Assembly: GCA_023265355.1 (NCBI GenBank)
Contig: JAHFTZ010000126.1
Span: 1-6,913, forward strand
DNA: 6,913 nt
DNA from: Terriglobus sp.
Lineage (GTDB): Bacteria > Acidobacteriota > Terriglobia > Terriglobales > Acidobacteriaceae
Direction of reading: 5' to 3'
In this document: positions 1 to 5,944 of the stretch, piece after piece
How positions within the stretch are numbered: the first letter of the stretch is position 1
Layout of the letters: every line of letters starts with the position of its first letter
The notes under the pieces: model-generated
What the model was told of the DNA's origin: nothing
Seen by the model: the letters and a program-made list of their open reading frames with translations, nothing else
Database searches by the model: none
Translations under genes and position numbers: made by a program

Positions 1-1145
1 ACCAGCGTGAGAAACGCAGGGAAGGCGATCAGTGGATCGGTCCACTCGATTTCCGAGATTGATCCAAGCATGAGTGCGCCCACGATGATGAGCGCTGGCG
101 CGGTGGCAGAGGTGGGGATCGCCCCGACGAGCGGAGCTACAAACAGTGATATGAGGAAGCAGATGCCGGTCACAATGGCTGGGACGCCGCTTCTTCCGCC
201 TGCTGCGACTCCCGCTGAAGACTCGATGTAGGAGCAGACGGTGCTGGTGCCTGCGAGCGAACCTGCGATGGTCGCCGTGGCGTCGGCGAAGAAGATGCGC
301 GAGAGTCGTGGGATGCGAGCGTCGTCTGTGATCAGGCCTGCCTTCTTCGAGACAGCGACGAGGGTTCCGATGTTGTCGAAGAGATCGACGAAGAGAAAGA
401 CGAAGATGATCTCGAAGGCGCCGACGTGCAGCGCACCGCGAATGTCGAGTTTGAAAGCTGTTGCGGTGATGTCGGAGAGACGATAGTGCGTCGGCATCCA
501 GTGAACACGACCGAGGACGAAGCCTGTCAACATGGTTCCCATGATGCCGATGAGGATCGAAGCGCGTACGCGAAAGATCTGCAGCAGTGCAATGAGGAGC
601 AAGCCAAAGAGAGCGAGTGCGGTGTCGGGAGATCTCAGGTTCCCTAGTGTTACGGCGGTGTTGGGATCTTTGACGATGATGCCTGCTTCGGTGAGGCCGA
701 TGAAGGCGATGAAGAGACCGACGCCTCCTGCGACTGCGGCGTGCAGTTCGCGGGGGATGGCTTCTACGAGCAATTGCCGGATGCCGCCCAGGGTGAGTAA
801 AAGAAAGATCACGCCGGAGAGAAAGACCGCGCCAAGGGCCGTCTGCCAGGGGATGTGCATTTTGAGGCAGACCGTATACGTGAAGTAGGCGTTCAATCCC
901 ATGCCCGGCGCGAGCGCGATGGGATAACGCGCAATCACGCCCATGAGGATCGAGCCGAAACCTGCGCAGAGACATGTCGCGGCTGTGACTGCCGCGATGG
1001 GCATCCCGGTTTTGGAGAGGATCGCGGGATTCACGAAGACGATGTACGCCATCGTGATGAAGGTGGTCAGACCGGCGAGGATCTCCGTCCGCCAGGTGGT
1101 GCCGAGGCGTGAAAACTCAAAGTAACGTTCGGCGCGTGCGAGCAA
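1..1145 (-). CDS. AzgA-type NCS2 purine permease, C-terminus cut off by window edge
   Basis: The minus strand is open from 1145 to the left edge and encodes 381 residues of a polytopic inner-membrane protein, read by translating the strand directly. Family signatures are clear: near the N-terminus ERYFEFSRLGTTWRTEI and then GLTTFITMAYIVFVNPAIL (about residues 25-43); the transmembrane motif DLFDNIGTLVAVSKKAGL starting at residue 254; GTSTVCSYIESSAGVAAGG starting at residue 299; and near the edge WTDPLIAFPAFLTL. These match the AzgA-like branch of nucleobase:cation symporters (adenine, guanine or hypoxanthine uptake). Which purine it carries cannot be told from sequence. Family members are roughly 430 residues, so some 50 residues are missing beyond position 1. 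There is no in-frame ATG before the conserved region: an in-frame TGA lies at 1155-1157, and TTG at 1143-1145 is the only sensible start. Family assignment is firm; the start is probable. All plus-strand reading frames here are shadows. Confidence 0.93.
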   Translation of the reverse strand, partial: MLARAERYFEFSRLGTTWRTEILAGLTTFITMAYIVFVNPAILSKTGMPIAAVTAATCLCAGFGSILMGVIARYPIALAPGMGLNAYFTYTVCLKMHIPWQTALGAVFLSGVIFLLLTLGGIRQLLVEAIPRELHAAVAGGVGLFIAFIGLTEAGIIVKDPNTAVTLGNLRSPDTALALFGLLLIALLQIFRVRASILIGIMGTMLTGFVLGRVHWMPTHYRLSDITATAFKLDIRGALHVGAFEIIFVFLFVDLFDNIGTLVAVSKKAGLITDDARIPRLSRIFFADATATIAGSLAGTSTVCSYIESSAGVAAGGRSGVPAIVTGICFLISLFVAPLVGAIPTSATAPALIIVGALMLGSISEIEWTDPLIAFPAFLTL

Positions 1146-1157
1146 GCGATGTCCTCA
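1143..1157 (-). promoter_or_regulatory. Ribosome binding site that decides a TTG start for the purine permease
   Basis: On the minus strand GAGGA (1156-1152) lies six bases before TTG (1145-1143). The first G and A of GAGGA form the end of the in-frame stop TGA (1157-1155), so translation in this frame cannot begin further upstream. A purine-rich Shine-Dalgarno at ideal spacing supports TTG as the initiation codon. The ATG at 1182 is in a different frame and has no ribosome site. A TATCCT (1180-1175) could be a weak -10 box, but I find no convincing -35 partner. Confidence 0.6.
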
Positions 1158-1194
1158 GGAGGAGTGTTTAGAAAAGGATACATTCTTGCGGCTC

Positions 1195-1316
1195 CCGACA
1201 GATCGAAGCGAAGGGGAGCGGCGAAATCTGCTTTTACTGAGGTGCCGAAGGCGCATCGGATCGCGCTTTGCGCGATTACAAAAAAGCAGATCTCTCCACT
1301 TCGGTCGAGATGACGG
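1195..1316. repeat. REP-like imperfect inverted-repeat element with central hairpin
   Basis: Two arms face each other in the gap. The left arm (about 1195-1235) ends AAATCTGCTTTT and the right arm (about 1280-1316) begins AAAAAAGCAGATCT. The reverse complement of the right arm (TCATCTCGACCGAAGTGG followed by AGAGATCTGC) lines up with the left arm with a few mismatches and indels. In the centre is a perfect 7-base stem, ATCGCGC-TTT-GCGCGAT (1260-1276). From memory, motifs of the GTCATCTCGACCGAAGTGGAG kind recur in intergenic DNA of Acidobacteria and some other phyla, so this is probably one copy of a dispersed palindromic repeat. The window holds only this copy, so dispersal is inference. The short frames through it, which read SSRPKWRDLLF and RHLDRSGEI, are repeat translations, not proteins. 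Confidence 0.65.
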
Positions 1317-1343
1317 TCTTGGCGGGTTGAGAGGACCGTGCTG

Positions 1344-1363
1344 CTTCGGGCCAATGACCGAAG
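1344..1363 (-). terminator. Possible weak stem-loop after the ADOP permease gene
   Basis: CTTCGG (1344-1349) and CCGAAG (1358-1363) form a 6-base stem with an 8-base loop, about 50 bases past the permease stop codon. There is no T run after it on the minus strand, so it does not look like an intrinsic terminator of the usual kind. The REP-like element further on may end transcription instead. Kept as a low-confidence candidate because no better terminator is visible in the gap. Confidence 0.2.
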
Positions 1364-1414
1364 TGTTGGCGGCTTCCTTATCGCCGGGTTGAACCGTGGA
1401 CCCATCGTGCAACG

Positions 1415-4078
1415 CTATTCGTTCCGCAGCGCGACCATCGGATCGATGCGCGAGGCCCGTCTGGCGGGGAGATAGCCAGCCAGGGTGGCGACGCTGAGTA
1501 GGAGAATCAGGACGCCAAAGTAGATTCTTGGATCTCCGGGCTCTGTGCCGTAGAGAAGCGAGGAGATGCCGTTGGCGGCGAGCAGGGCAGCTATGCTTCC
1601 TACGACGACACCTAAGCCGACGAGCTTCAGGGTAGAGGCCATGACATCGCCGCGCACCTTCTGCAGAGAAGCACCGAGCGCCATGCGGATACCGATCTCC
1701 TGCGTTCGCTGTGTGACGGAATAGGAGATGACGCCATAGATGCCGAGGGAGGCGAGCACCAGACCGAGACCGGCGAAGGCAGCGACGAGGATCATGAAGA
1801 AGCGGCGGGGCGAGGTGGACCGGTCGACGAGGGCCTGGATGGGACGGAAGGCGACCTCGGGTTGGTCGGGATTGATCTGCCTGAGGGCCTTCAGGATGCT
1901 GGGCGCGAGGACTTCAGGTGGAAGCTTTGAGCGCACGACGAGTTCCGCGCCGACTGCAAACGCCTGTGTGACCGGAATGTAGGATTCGAAGGCTGCGGCG
2001 GTTTCTACGCCGGTCTCTCGGACATCGTCGACAACGCCGATGACGGTTCTTTCTCCGCCGACTATGGCGGTCTTGCCGATGGCACTCTCTCCGGGCCAGA
2101 ATTTTTTCGCTGCGGCGTTGTTGATGATGACGACCTGTTGCGTTTCTGGACGATCGCTCCAATTGAGATCGCGGCCCTCACGAAGATGAATTCCCATGGC
2201 CTGCAGATATCCGGGAGAGGTGATATATACGAAGGTCCCAGGGTGATGCTCACCTTTTTTATATTCGCTGCCCTTAGGAGATAAGCCCCATGTTCGATTG
2301 CGATCCAGGGGAAGCATGTCGCTTACACCGGTGGCTTCCACGCCGGGAAGATTTTTGACTTGCTCCACAATCGCCTGAATGGCCGCTCCTTGCCTCTGGT
2401 AGGCCAACGCTGTGGTCAGACCCTGGATGTCACCCAATTTGTATTCGGCTCGCAGAGAGCCTGCCCTGCTGGGCAGGAATCCCAGATCAACATCGAGGAC
2501 GTGTAGAAAGCTGCGCAGCAGTAGACCGGCGCAAACGAGGAGAACGCAGGCCAGCGCTACTTCGCTGATTACAAGGATTGAGCGCATTCGCTCCTGTTTG
2601 CGGCCTTCTCCGGCTCCACGACCGCTTTCTTTGAGAGCTTCCTGCAAGTTGCTCCGCGTGGAGCGCAACGCGGGAACCAGACCGAAGAAGACTGCCGCCA
2701 TGACGGTGAGGAAGAGTGCCCATGCGAGCGCGACAGTATCGACACGCACGCTGCTCAGAAGAGGCAAGGCGATGGAACCCTGGTGTGCGAGCCAAGTTGT
2801 AGTGCCATAAGCGAGTGCAAGGCCGAAGATGGAGCCTGAAAAAGCGAGGACAAGACTCTCTGTCACCATCTGGCGAACGAGGCGACCGCGTCCTGCACCG
2901 AGGGCGCTCCGCAGCGCGAACTCTTTCTTTCGCGTCGCTTCTCGAGCGAGTAAAAGGTTAGCAAGATTGACGCAGACGATCAACAAGACCATGCCGACGG
3001 CAGACCAGAGCACGATGAGGGACCGGCGTAGTTTGCCGCTGACATGGTCCTTCAGGCCGCTGAGGGTCGCGGTATACCCGATGCTCCACTCAGGATTGCG
3101 CGCATTGTGATGCAGACGTGGACCGATAAGGTTCCACTCCGCCTGAGCCGTTGCCAGTGTTGAGCCGGGCTTCAATCGTCCAATAAACGAAAGTACGTTT
3201 CCATCGTCTCGTATTTCGTCCATCACCTGCGGAAGAAGGATGTCCATCTTCATACCTGGATCGAAGACCGCGCCGAAGTCGAAACTCTCTGGCATGACAC
3301 CTACGACGGTGACAGGTTTGTCGTTGATGTTAATGGCCTTTCCAGCGATGGTGGGATCCGCAGCGAACTGCCGATGCCAGTAGGCATTGCTGAGAACGAC
3401 CAACGGAGCGCTGCCGGGAAGACTCTCTTTCTCGGTGAAGAAACGACCGAGTGCGGGCCGCACACCAAGGATCTGAAAGAAGCTTCCTGCGATGCGCACA
3501 CCGGAGACCGGCTGCGGCAGGCCATGGCCGGTGAGTTTGTAATCGCTGGTGCCGTAAAACGGCACGTAAGCCGTTACGTCTTCGAAGGAATGATTCTGCT
3601 GGCGGAACTCCTCGAAGGCGTCGACGGAGTAGGTCGCGCCGGAGAGTCCCTTGGCGTCGGCTTGCTCCATCCAGACCAGGCGTGCCGGATCGGTGAAGGG
3701 AAGCGGGCGAAGCAGAAGTGTGTTGACGACGCTGAAGACGGTGACGTTCGCGCCGATGCCAAGTGCGAGGATGAGGATGGCGACAATGGTAAAGCCGCGA
3801 TCTTTCTTCAGGGTGCGGAAGGCGAAGCGAAGGTCCTGCAGAAGAATATCGAGTGAAGGCATACCGCGTGTCTCCCTATGGTGTTGTTTGGCTTGTTCGA
3901 CACCGCCGAAGCGGATGAGCGCCTGGCGGCGAGCCTCTTGTGGTGTAAGACCGCGCTGGATGTTTTCCTCGACTGCGAACTCGAGGTGCGCTGCCATCTC
4001 CGCATCGAGATCCTGATCGAGCGGCTTCTTACGAAAGAATGAGGCGAGGCGATGGAGGGCGTAACGGAGGGTGTCCAT
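1415..4078 (-). CDS. ADOP-type large FtsX/MacB permease (acidobacterial duplicated orphan permease)
   Basis: The 887-residue inner-membrane protein has two MacB-like halves. Residues 1-80 form the ADOP N-terminal extension, with DLDAEMAAHLEF at 23-34 and TPQEARRQALIRFGG at 45-59. The first core begins with transmembrane helix about 96-118 and the typical LALGIGAN (104-111), then a periplasmic domain and a three-helix FtsX block containing NLANLLLARE and ALRSALGAGRGRLVRQ. The second half repeats this: a helix (ALACVLLVCAGLLL), a periplasmic domain, and a final FtsX block with QEIGIRMALGA near residues 797-806, ending DPMVALRNE. Such permeases are found without a dedicated ATPase gene beside them, hence 'orphan'; their substrates are unknown. 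The ATG at 4078 is three bases past the PadR stop, with GGGGAG about 11 bases upstream inside padR. It is surely cotranscribed with, and controlled by, that repressor. Length and ends are normal; no frameshift seen. Confidence 0.93.
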   Translation of the reverse strand: MDTLRYALHRLASFFRKKPLDQDLDAEMAAHLEFAVEENIQRGLTPQEARRQALIRFGGVEQAKQHHRETRGMPSLDILLQDLRFAFRTLKKDRGFTIVAILILALGIGANVTVFSVVNTLLLRPLPFTDPARLVWMEQADAKGLSGATYSVDAFEEFRQQNHSFEDVTAYVPFYGTSDYKLTGHGLPQPVSGVRIAGSFFQILGVRPALGRFFTEKESLPGSAPLVVLSNAYWHRQFAADPTIAGKAININDKPVTVVGVMPESFDFGAVFDPGMKMDILLPQVMDEIRDDGNVLSFIGRLKPGSTLATAQAEWNLIGPRLHHNARNPEWSIGYTATLSGLKDHVSGKLRRSLIVLWSAVGMVLLIVCVNLANLLLAREATRKKEFALRSALGAGRGRLVRQMVTESLVLAFSGSIFGLALAYGTTTWLAHQGSIALPLLSSVRVDTVALAWALFLTVMAAVFFGLVPALRSTRSNLQEALKESGRGAGEGRKQERMRSILVISEVALACVLLVCAGLLLRSFLHVLDVDLGFLPSRAGSLRAEYKLGDIQGLTTALAYQRQGAAIQAIVEQVKNLPGVEATGVSDMLPLDRNRTWGLSPKGSEYKKGEHHPGTFVYITSPGYLQAMGIHLREGRDLNWSDRPETQQVVIINNAAAKKFWPGESAIGKTAIVGGERTVIGVVDDVRETGVETAAAFESYIPVTQAFAVGAELVVRSKLPPEVLAPSILKALRQINPDQPEVAFRPIQALVDRSTSPRRFFMILVAAFAGLGLVLASLGIYGVISYSVTQRTQEIGIRMALGASLQKVRGDVMASTLKLVGLGVVVGSIAALLAANGISSLLYGTEPGDPRIYFGVLILLLSVATLAGYLPARRASRIDPMVALRNE

Positions 4079-4081
4079 GAG

Positions 4082-4432
4082 TTATTCGCTCCCCTCTGCC
4101 TGCATGGCGAGCACGCGGTTCATCACGCTGGTGAGGCGTCCCCAATAGGCGGTGTCCTGCTGAAGCTGTTTCCTTCCCTTGCGGGTGATCGCGTAGAACT
4201 TTGCCTTGCGGTTGTTGTCGGAGGTGCCCCACTCGGCGGAGATGCGTTCCTGCTGTTGCAGACGCACCAGCGAGGCGTAGATGGTGCCCTGATTGAGAAG
4301 GACTTCGTCGCCGCTCACCTGCTCGATGCGCCGGGCGATGCCGTATCCGTGCAGTGTGCCCATCGTCTCCAACGTTTGCAGAACCATCAGGTCCAACGTT
4401 CCTTGCAATAGGTCCAGCTTCTGGTCTGCCAT
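4082..4432 (-). CDS. PadR-family repressor, acidobacterial type
   Basis: This 116-residue cytoplasmic DNA-binding protein is almost all winged helix. LLQGTLDLMVLQTLE (8-22) and HGYGIARRIEQVSG (28-41) form the first helices. LNQGTIYASLVRLQQQERISAEWG (46-69) is the recognition helix and start of the wing, and NNRKAKFYAITRKGRKQL (73-90) closes the domain. A short helical tail follows for dimer formation. This is the PadR subtype that accompanies ADOP permeases; its inducer is unknown. The reading frame stays open to an ATG at 4471, but the start at 4432 is chosen because it begins MADQKLDLLQG like its relatives, has AGGAGAG at ideal distance, and leaves the upstream palindromes as operator DNA rather than coding. 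It is first in the operon with the permease and most likely represses its own promoter through the two palindromes at 4443 and 4477. Confidence 0.92.
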   Translation of the reverse strand: MADQKLDLLQGTLDLMVLQTLETMGTLHGYGIARRIEQVSGDEVLLNQGTIYASLVRLQQQERISAEWGTSDNNRKAKFYAITRKGRKQLQQDTAYWGRLTSVMNRVLAMQAEGSE

Positions 4433-4442
4433 CGTTCTCTCC

Positions 4443-4457
4443 TGTGGTGTGACCACA
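4443..4457. promoter_or_regulatory. Candidate PadR operator, proximal copy (TGTGGT-N3-ACCACA)
   Basis: This perfect 6+6 palindrome, TGTGGTGTGACCACA, begins 10 bases upstream of the PadR ATG and touches the first base of its ribosome site. A dimer bound here would block transcription and lie next to the translation start. Assignment to PadR rests on position and on the identical second copy 34 bases away; no binding data. Confidence 0.6.
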
Positions 4458-4476
4458 TCAAGATGACACACTTACG

Positions 4477-4491
4477 TGTGGTTGCACCACA
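4477..4491. promoter_or_regulatory. Candidate PadR operator, distal copy (TGTGGT-N3-ACCACA)
   Basis: TGTGGTTGCACCACA has the same arms as the proximal site, centred at 4484 versus 4450. The 34-base spacing is close to three helical turns, so dimers would sit on roughly one face of the DNA. Between the two sites lies another imperfect dyad, CACAC-TTAC-GTGTG (4467-4480). The padR promoter must lie in or beside this block, but I could not pick out a convincing -35/-10 pair. Confidence 0.6.
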
Positions 4492-4552
4492 GGAAACGAA
4501 GATGCCGCCGAAAAAGTTCCACGAGCAAATTAAAAGTTTTGAAAGAGGCGAT

Positions 4553-4623
4553 TTGTAAGTGTCCGCAAATGGACACGCATTCTGTGAAACGGCCACCGCT
4601 CGGACGAAGGCTGGTTGTAAGTG
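4553..4623 (+). repeat. Nine-base direct repeat TTGTAAGTG, two copies
   Basis: TTGTAAGTG occurs at 4553-4561 and again at 4615-4623, 62 bases apart and between the two divergent genes. The first copy runs into the GTGTCC palindrome and the second lies just before the sigma-54-like promoter. They could be regulator half-sites, or coincidence. The second could also serve as a -35 (TTGTAA) with AATATT (4640-4645) as -10, but the spacer would be 19 bases. Confidence 0.3.
4559..4576. promoter_or_regulatory. Candidate activator site upstream of the efflux operon (GTGTCC-N6-GGACAC)
   Basis: The sequence GTGTCCGCAAATGGACAC is a perfect 6+6 palindrome. Its centre is about 104 bases upstream of the start point predicted from the sigma-54-like promoter. 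Enhancer-binding activators of sigma-54 commonly bind dyads at such distances, so it is a good candidate upstream activating site. No activator gene is in the window. It might instead bind an unrelated regulator. Confidence 0.5.
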
Positions 4624-4645
4624 ACTGATTCGTCGAGAGAATATT

Positions 4646-4661
4646 TGGCACTTCGGCTGCA
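4646..4661 (+). promoter_or_regulatory. Sigma-54-like -24/-12 promoter for the efflux operon
   Basis: TGGCACTTCGGCTGCA matches the sigma-54 consensus TGGCACG-N4-TTGCA at 10 of 12 fixed positions. The two invariant doublets, GG (4647-4648) and GC (4659-4660), are exactly 10 bases apart as required. Placement just before the adaptor gene, in the right direction, with a palindrome about 100 bases upstream, supports it. The predicted start of transcription is about 4671-4672, only three or four bases before the ATG at 4675. This would need an ATP-dependent activator to fire. Confidence 0.6.
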
Positions 4662-4674
4662 ACTATAGACAGCG

Positions 4675-5934
4675 ATGGATATCTCACGACCAGACCTGAA
4701 ACAAAAAAAGACCCAGCGGCAACGCTTGTATGTGATTGCGGCAGTGGTTGTGCTCGCAGTTATCACAGTGATCGTGCTTCGCCTGAAGCCCGCTTCGCCC
4801 ACCGTAGAACGCGCTACCATCTGGACGGATACGGTCAAGCGCGGCGCTCTACTGCGACAGGTTCGTGGGCCGGGCACGCTGGTTCCGCGCGAAGACAAGA
4901 TCCGCCTTATCCCGGCAGAGACGGAAGCCACAGTCGTTCGCATTCGCGTGCTTCCTGGCGCGAAGGTGGAGCCCGACACGGTCCTGATGGAGCTTGTTGA
5001 TCCGCAGGTGCAGCAGGAACTGCTGGATGCGCAGTTGCAGGTTAAAGGCGCGCAGGCCGACTACGTGAACACGCGTGCGAAGTTGCAGAGTGACCTGATG
5101 ACGCAGAAGGCTGCGGCCGCTACAGTGGGCGCGGATCACTCTCAGGCCCAGTTGCAGGCCAAGACCGATAAGTCGCTCTATGACCTGGGAGTCATCAGCG
5201 GTCTCACGTACAGCGCCTCAAAGGGCAAGGCTGACGAGCTTACAACGCGCAACGGCATTGAAGGACAGCGCCTTTCGTTGAATGAGAAGGCAATCGAGAC
5301 GCAACTCGCCGTGCAGCAGACAAAGGTGCAGCAGGCGCAGGCGCTGCTCGGTCTGAAGCAGAAGCAGCTGGAAGCGCTTACGGTGCGTGCTTGCATCAGC
5401 GGCGTTCTATCGGAGCTGCCGCACCAGGTGGGAGAACACGTTGCTCCGGGGACAACGCTGGCCAAGGTGGTTCAGCTCGACCAGTTGAAGGCCAGTCTGA
5501 AGATTCCCGAGACCCAGGCGCGCGACATCCAGATCGGCCAGCCGGCCGAGGTGGATACCCACAACGGTGTGATCGAAGGAAAAGTTTCGAGAATTGATCC
5601 CGCAGTATTGAACGGAACGGTGACGGTTGACGTAGAACTAGCTGGCGCTCTGCCGCAGGGCGCCCGACCTGACCTGAGCGTGGATGGAACGATCAACCTC
5701 GACAGGCTGGCGGATGTACTCTATGTCGGTCGACCGGCGTCGGGCAACGAGAACAGCACCATCACGCTCTTCAAGCTGGGACCTGATGGAAAGACGGCGG
5801 TTCGCGTTCCGGTGAAGGTGGGCCGAGCGTCCGTCAACAGCATTCAGGTTGTAGAAGGTTTGCAGGACGGCGATACCGTCATCCTGTCCGACATGAGCCG
5901 ATGGGACAACACAGACAAGATCCGCCTGGAATAA
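4675..5934 (+). CDS. Periplasmic adaptor (membrane-fusion protein), MacA/HlyD-like
   Basis: This 419-residue protein has a basic cytoplasmic tail, one membrane anchor (about residues 18-35) and a large periplasmic part. Domains in order: first half of the membrane-proximal and lipoyl domains (about 50-108, ending PGAKVEPDTVLMEL); a long helical hairpin rich in Q, A, L and K (about 109-240); the second lipoyl half (RACISGVLSELPHQVGEHVAPGTTLAKV); a beta-barrel domain (LKASLKIPETQARDIQIGQ onward); and a C-terminal membrane-proximal domain ending near WDNTDKIRLE. Such adaptors bridge an inner-membrane transporter and an outer-membrane channel. The lipoyl turn reads RACISG where RAPISG is usual. 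The ATG at 4675 gives the MDISRP start seen in acidobacterial relatives, but no ribosome site precedes it and the predicted transcript starts almost at the ATG. It is first in an operon with the ATPase and permease genes. It does not look like a lipoprotein. Confidence 0.9.
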   Translation: MDISRPDLKQKKTQRQRLYVIAAVVVLAVITVIVLRLKPASPTVERATIWTDTVKRGALLRQVRGPGTLVPREDKIRLIPAETEATVVRIRVLPGAKVEPDTVLMELVDPQVQQELLDAQLQVKGAQADYVNTRAKLQSDLMTQKAAAATVGADHSQAQLQAKTDKSLYDLGVISGLTYSASKGKADELTTRNGIEGQRLSLNEKAIETQLAVQQTKVQQAQALLGLKQKQLEALTVRACISGVLSELPHQVGEHVAPGTTLAKVVQLDQLKASLKIPETQARDIQIGQPAEVDTHNGVIEGKVSRIDPAVLNGTVTVDVELAGALPQGARPDLSVDGTINLDRLADVLYVGRPASGNENSTITLFKLGPDGKTAVRVPVKVGRASVNSIQVVEGLQDGDTVILSDMSRWDNTDKIRLE

Positions 5935-5944
5935 GGAGAAGAGC

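Noticed and set aside
7..1125. Several plus-strand open frames of 60-118 codons over the left end.
   Set aside because: They are antisense to the AzgA-type permease, whose minus-strand frame carries clear family motifs along its whole length; the plus-strand translations show no recognisable domain.
1260..1276. Perfect hairpin ATCGCGC-TTT-GCGCGAT as an intrinsic terminator.
   Set aside because: No T run follows it on either strand; it is better explained as the centre of the REP-like element.
1067..1412. Two minus-strand frames (112 and 85 codons) and a plus-strand frame (68 codons) in the gap after the ADOP gene.
   Set aside because: Their sequence (SSRPKWRDLLF, RHLDRSGEI and similar) is the translation of the palindromic repeat; no ribosome sites, and the first runs out of frame into the permease gene.
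4082..4471. Longer PadR form starting at the ATG at 4471.
   Set aside because: The extra 13 residues cover the proximal palindrome and the strong ribosome site for the ATG at 4432, and family members begin at the equivalent of MADQKLDLLQG.
4664..4669. TATAGA as a sigma-70 -10 box for the adaptor gene.
   Set aside because: Transcription would begin at about 4676, inside the start codon, and no -35 is well placed; the -24/-12 match is stronger.
4387..4979. Minus-strand frames of 71-149 codons across the divergent region and the start of the adaptor gene.
   Set aside because: They overlap the regulatory sites and the adaptor in antisense, resemble no family, and lack ribosome binding sites.
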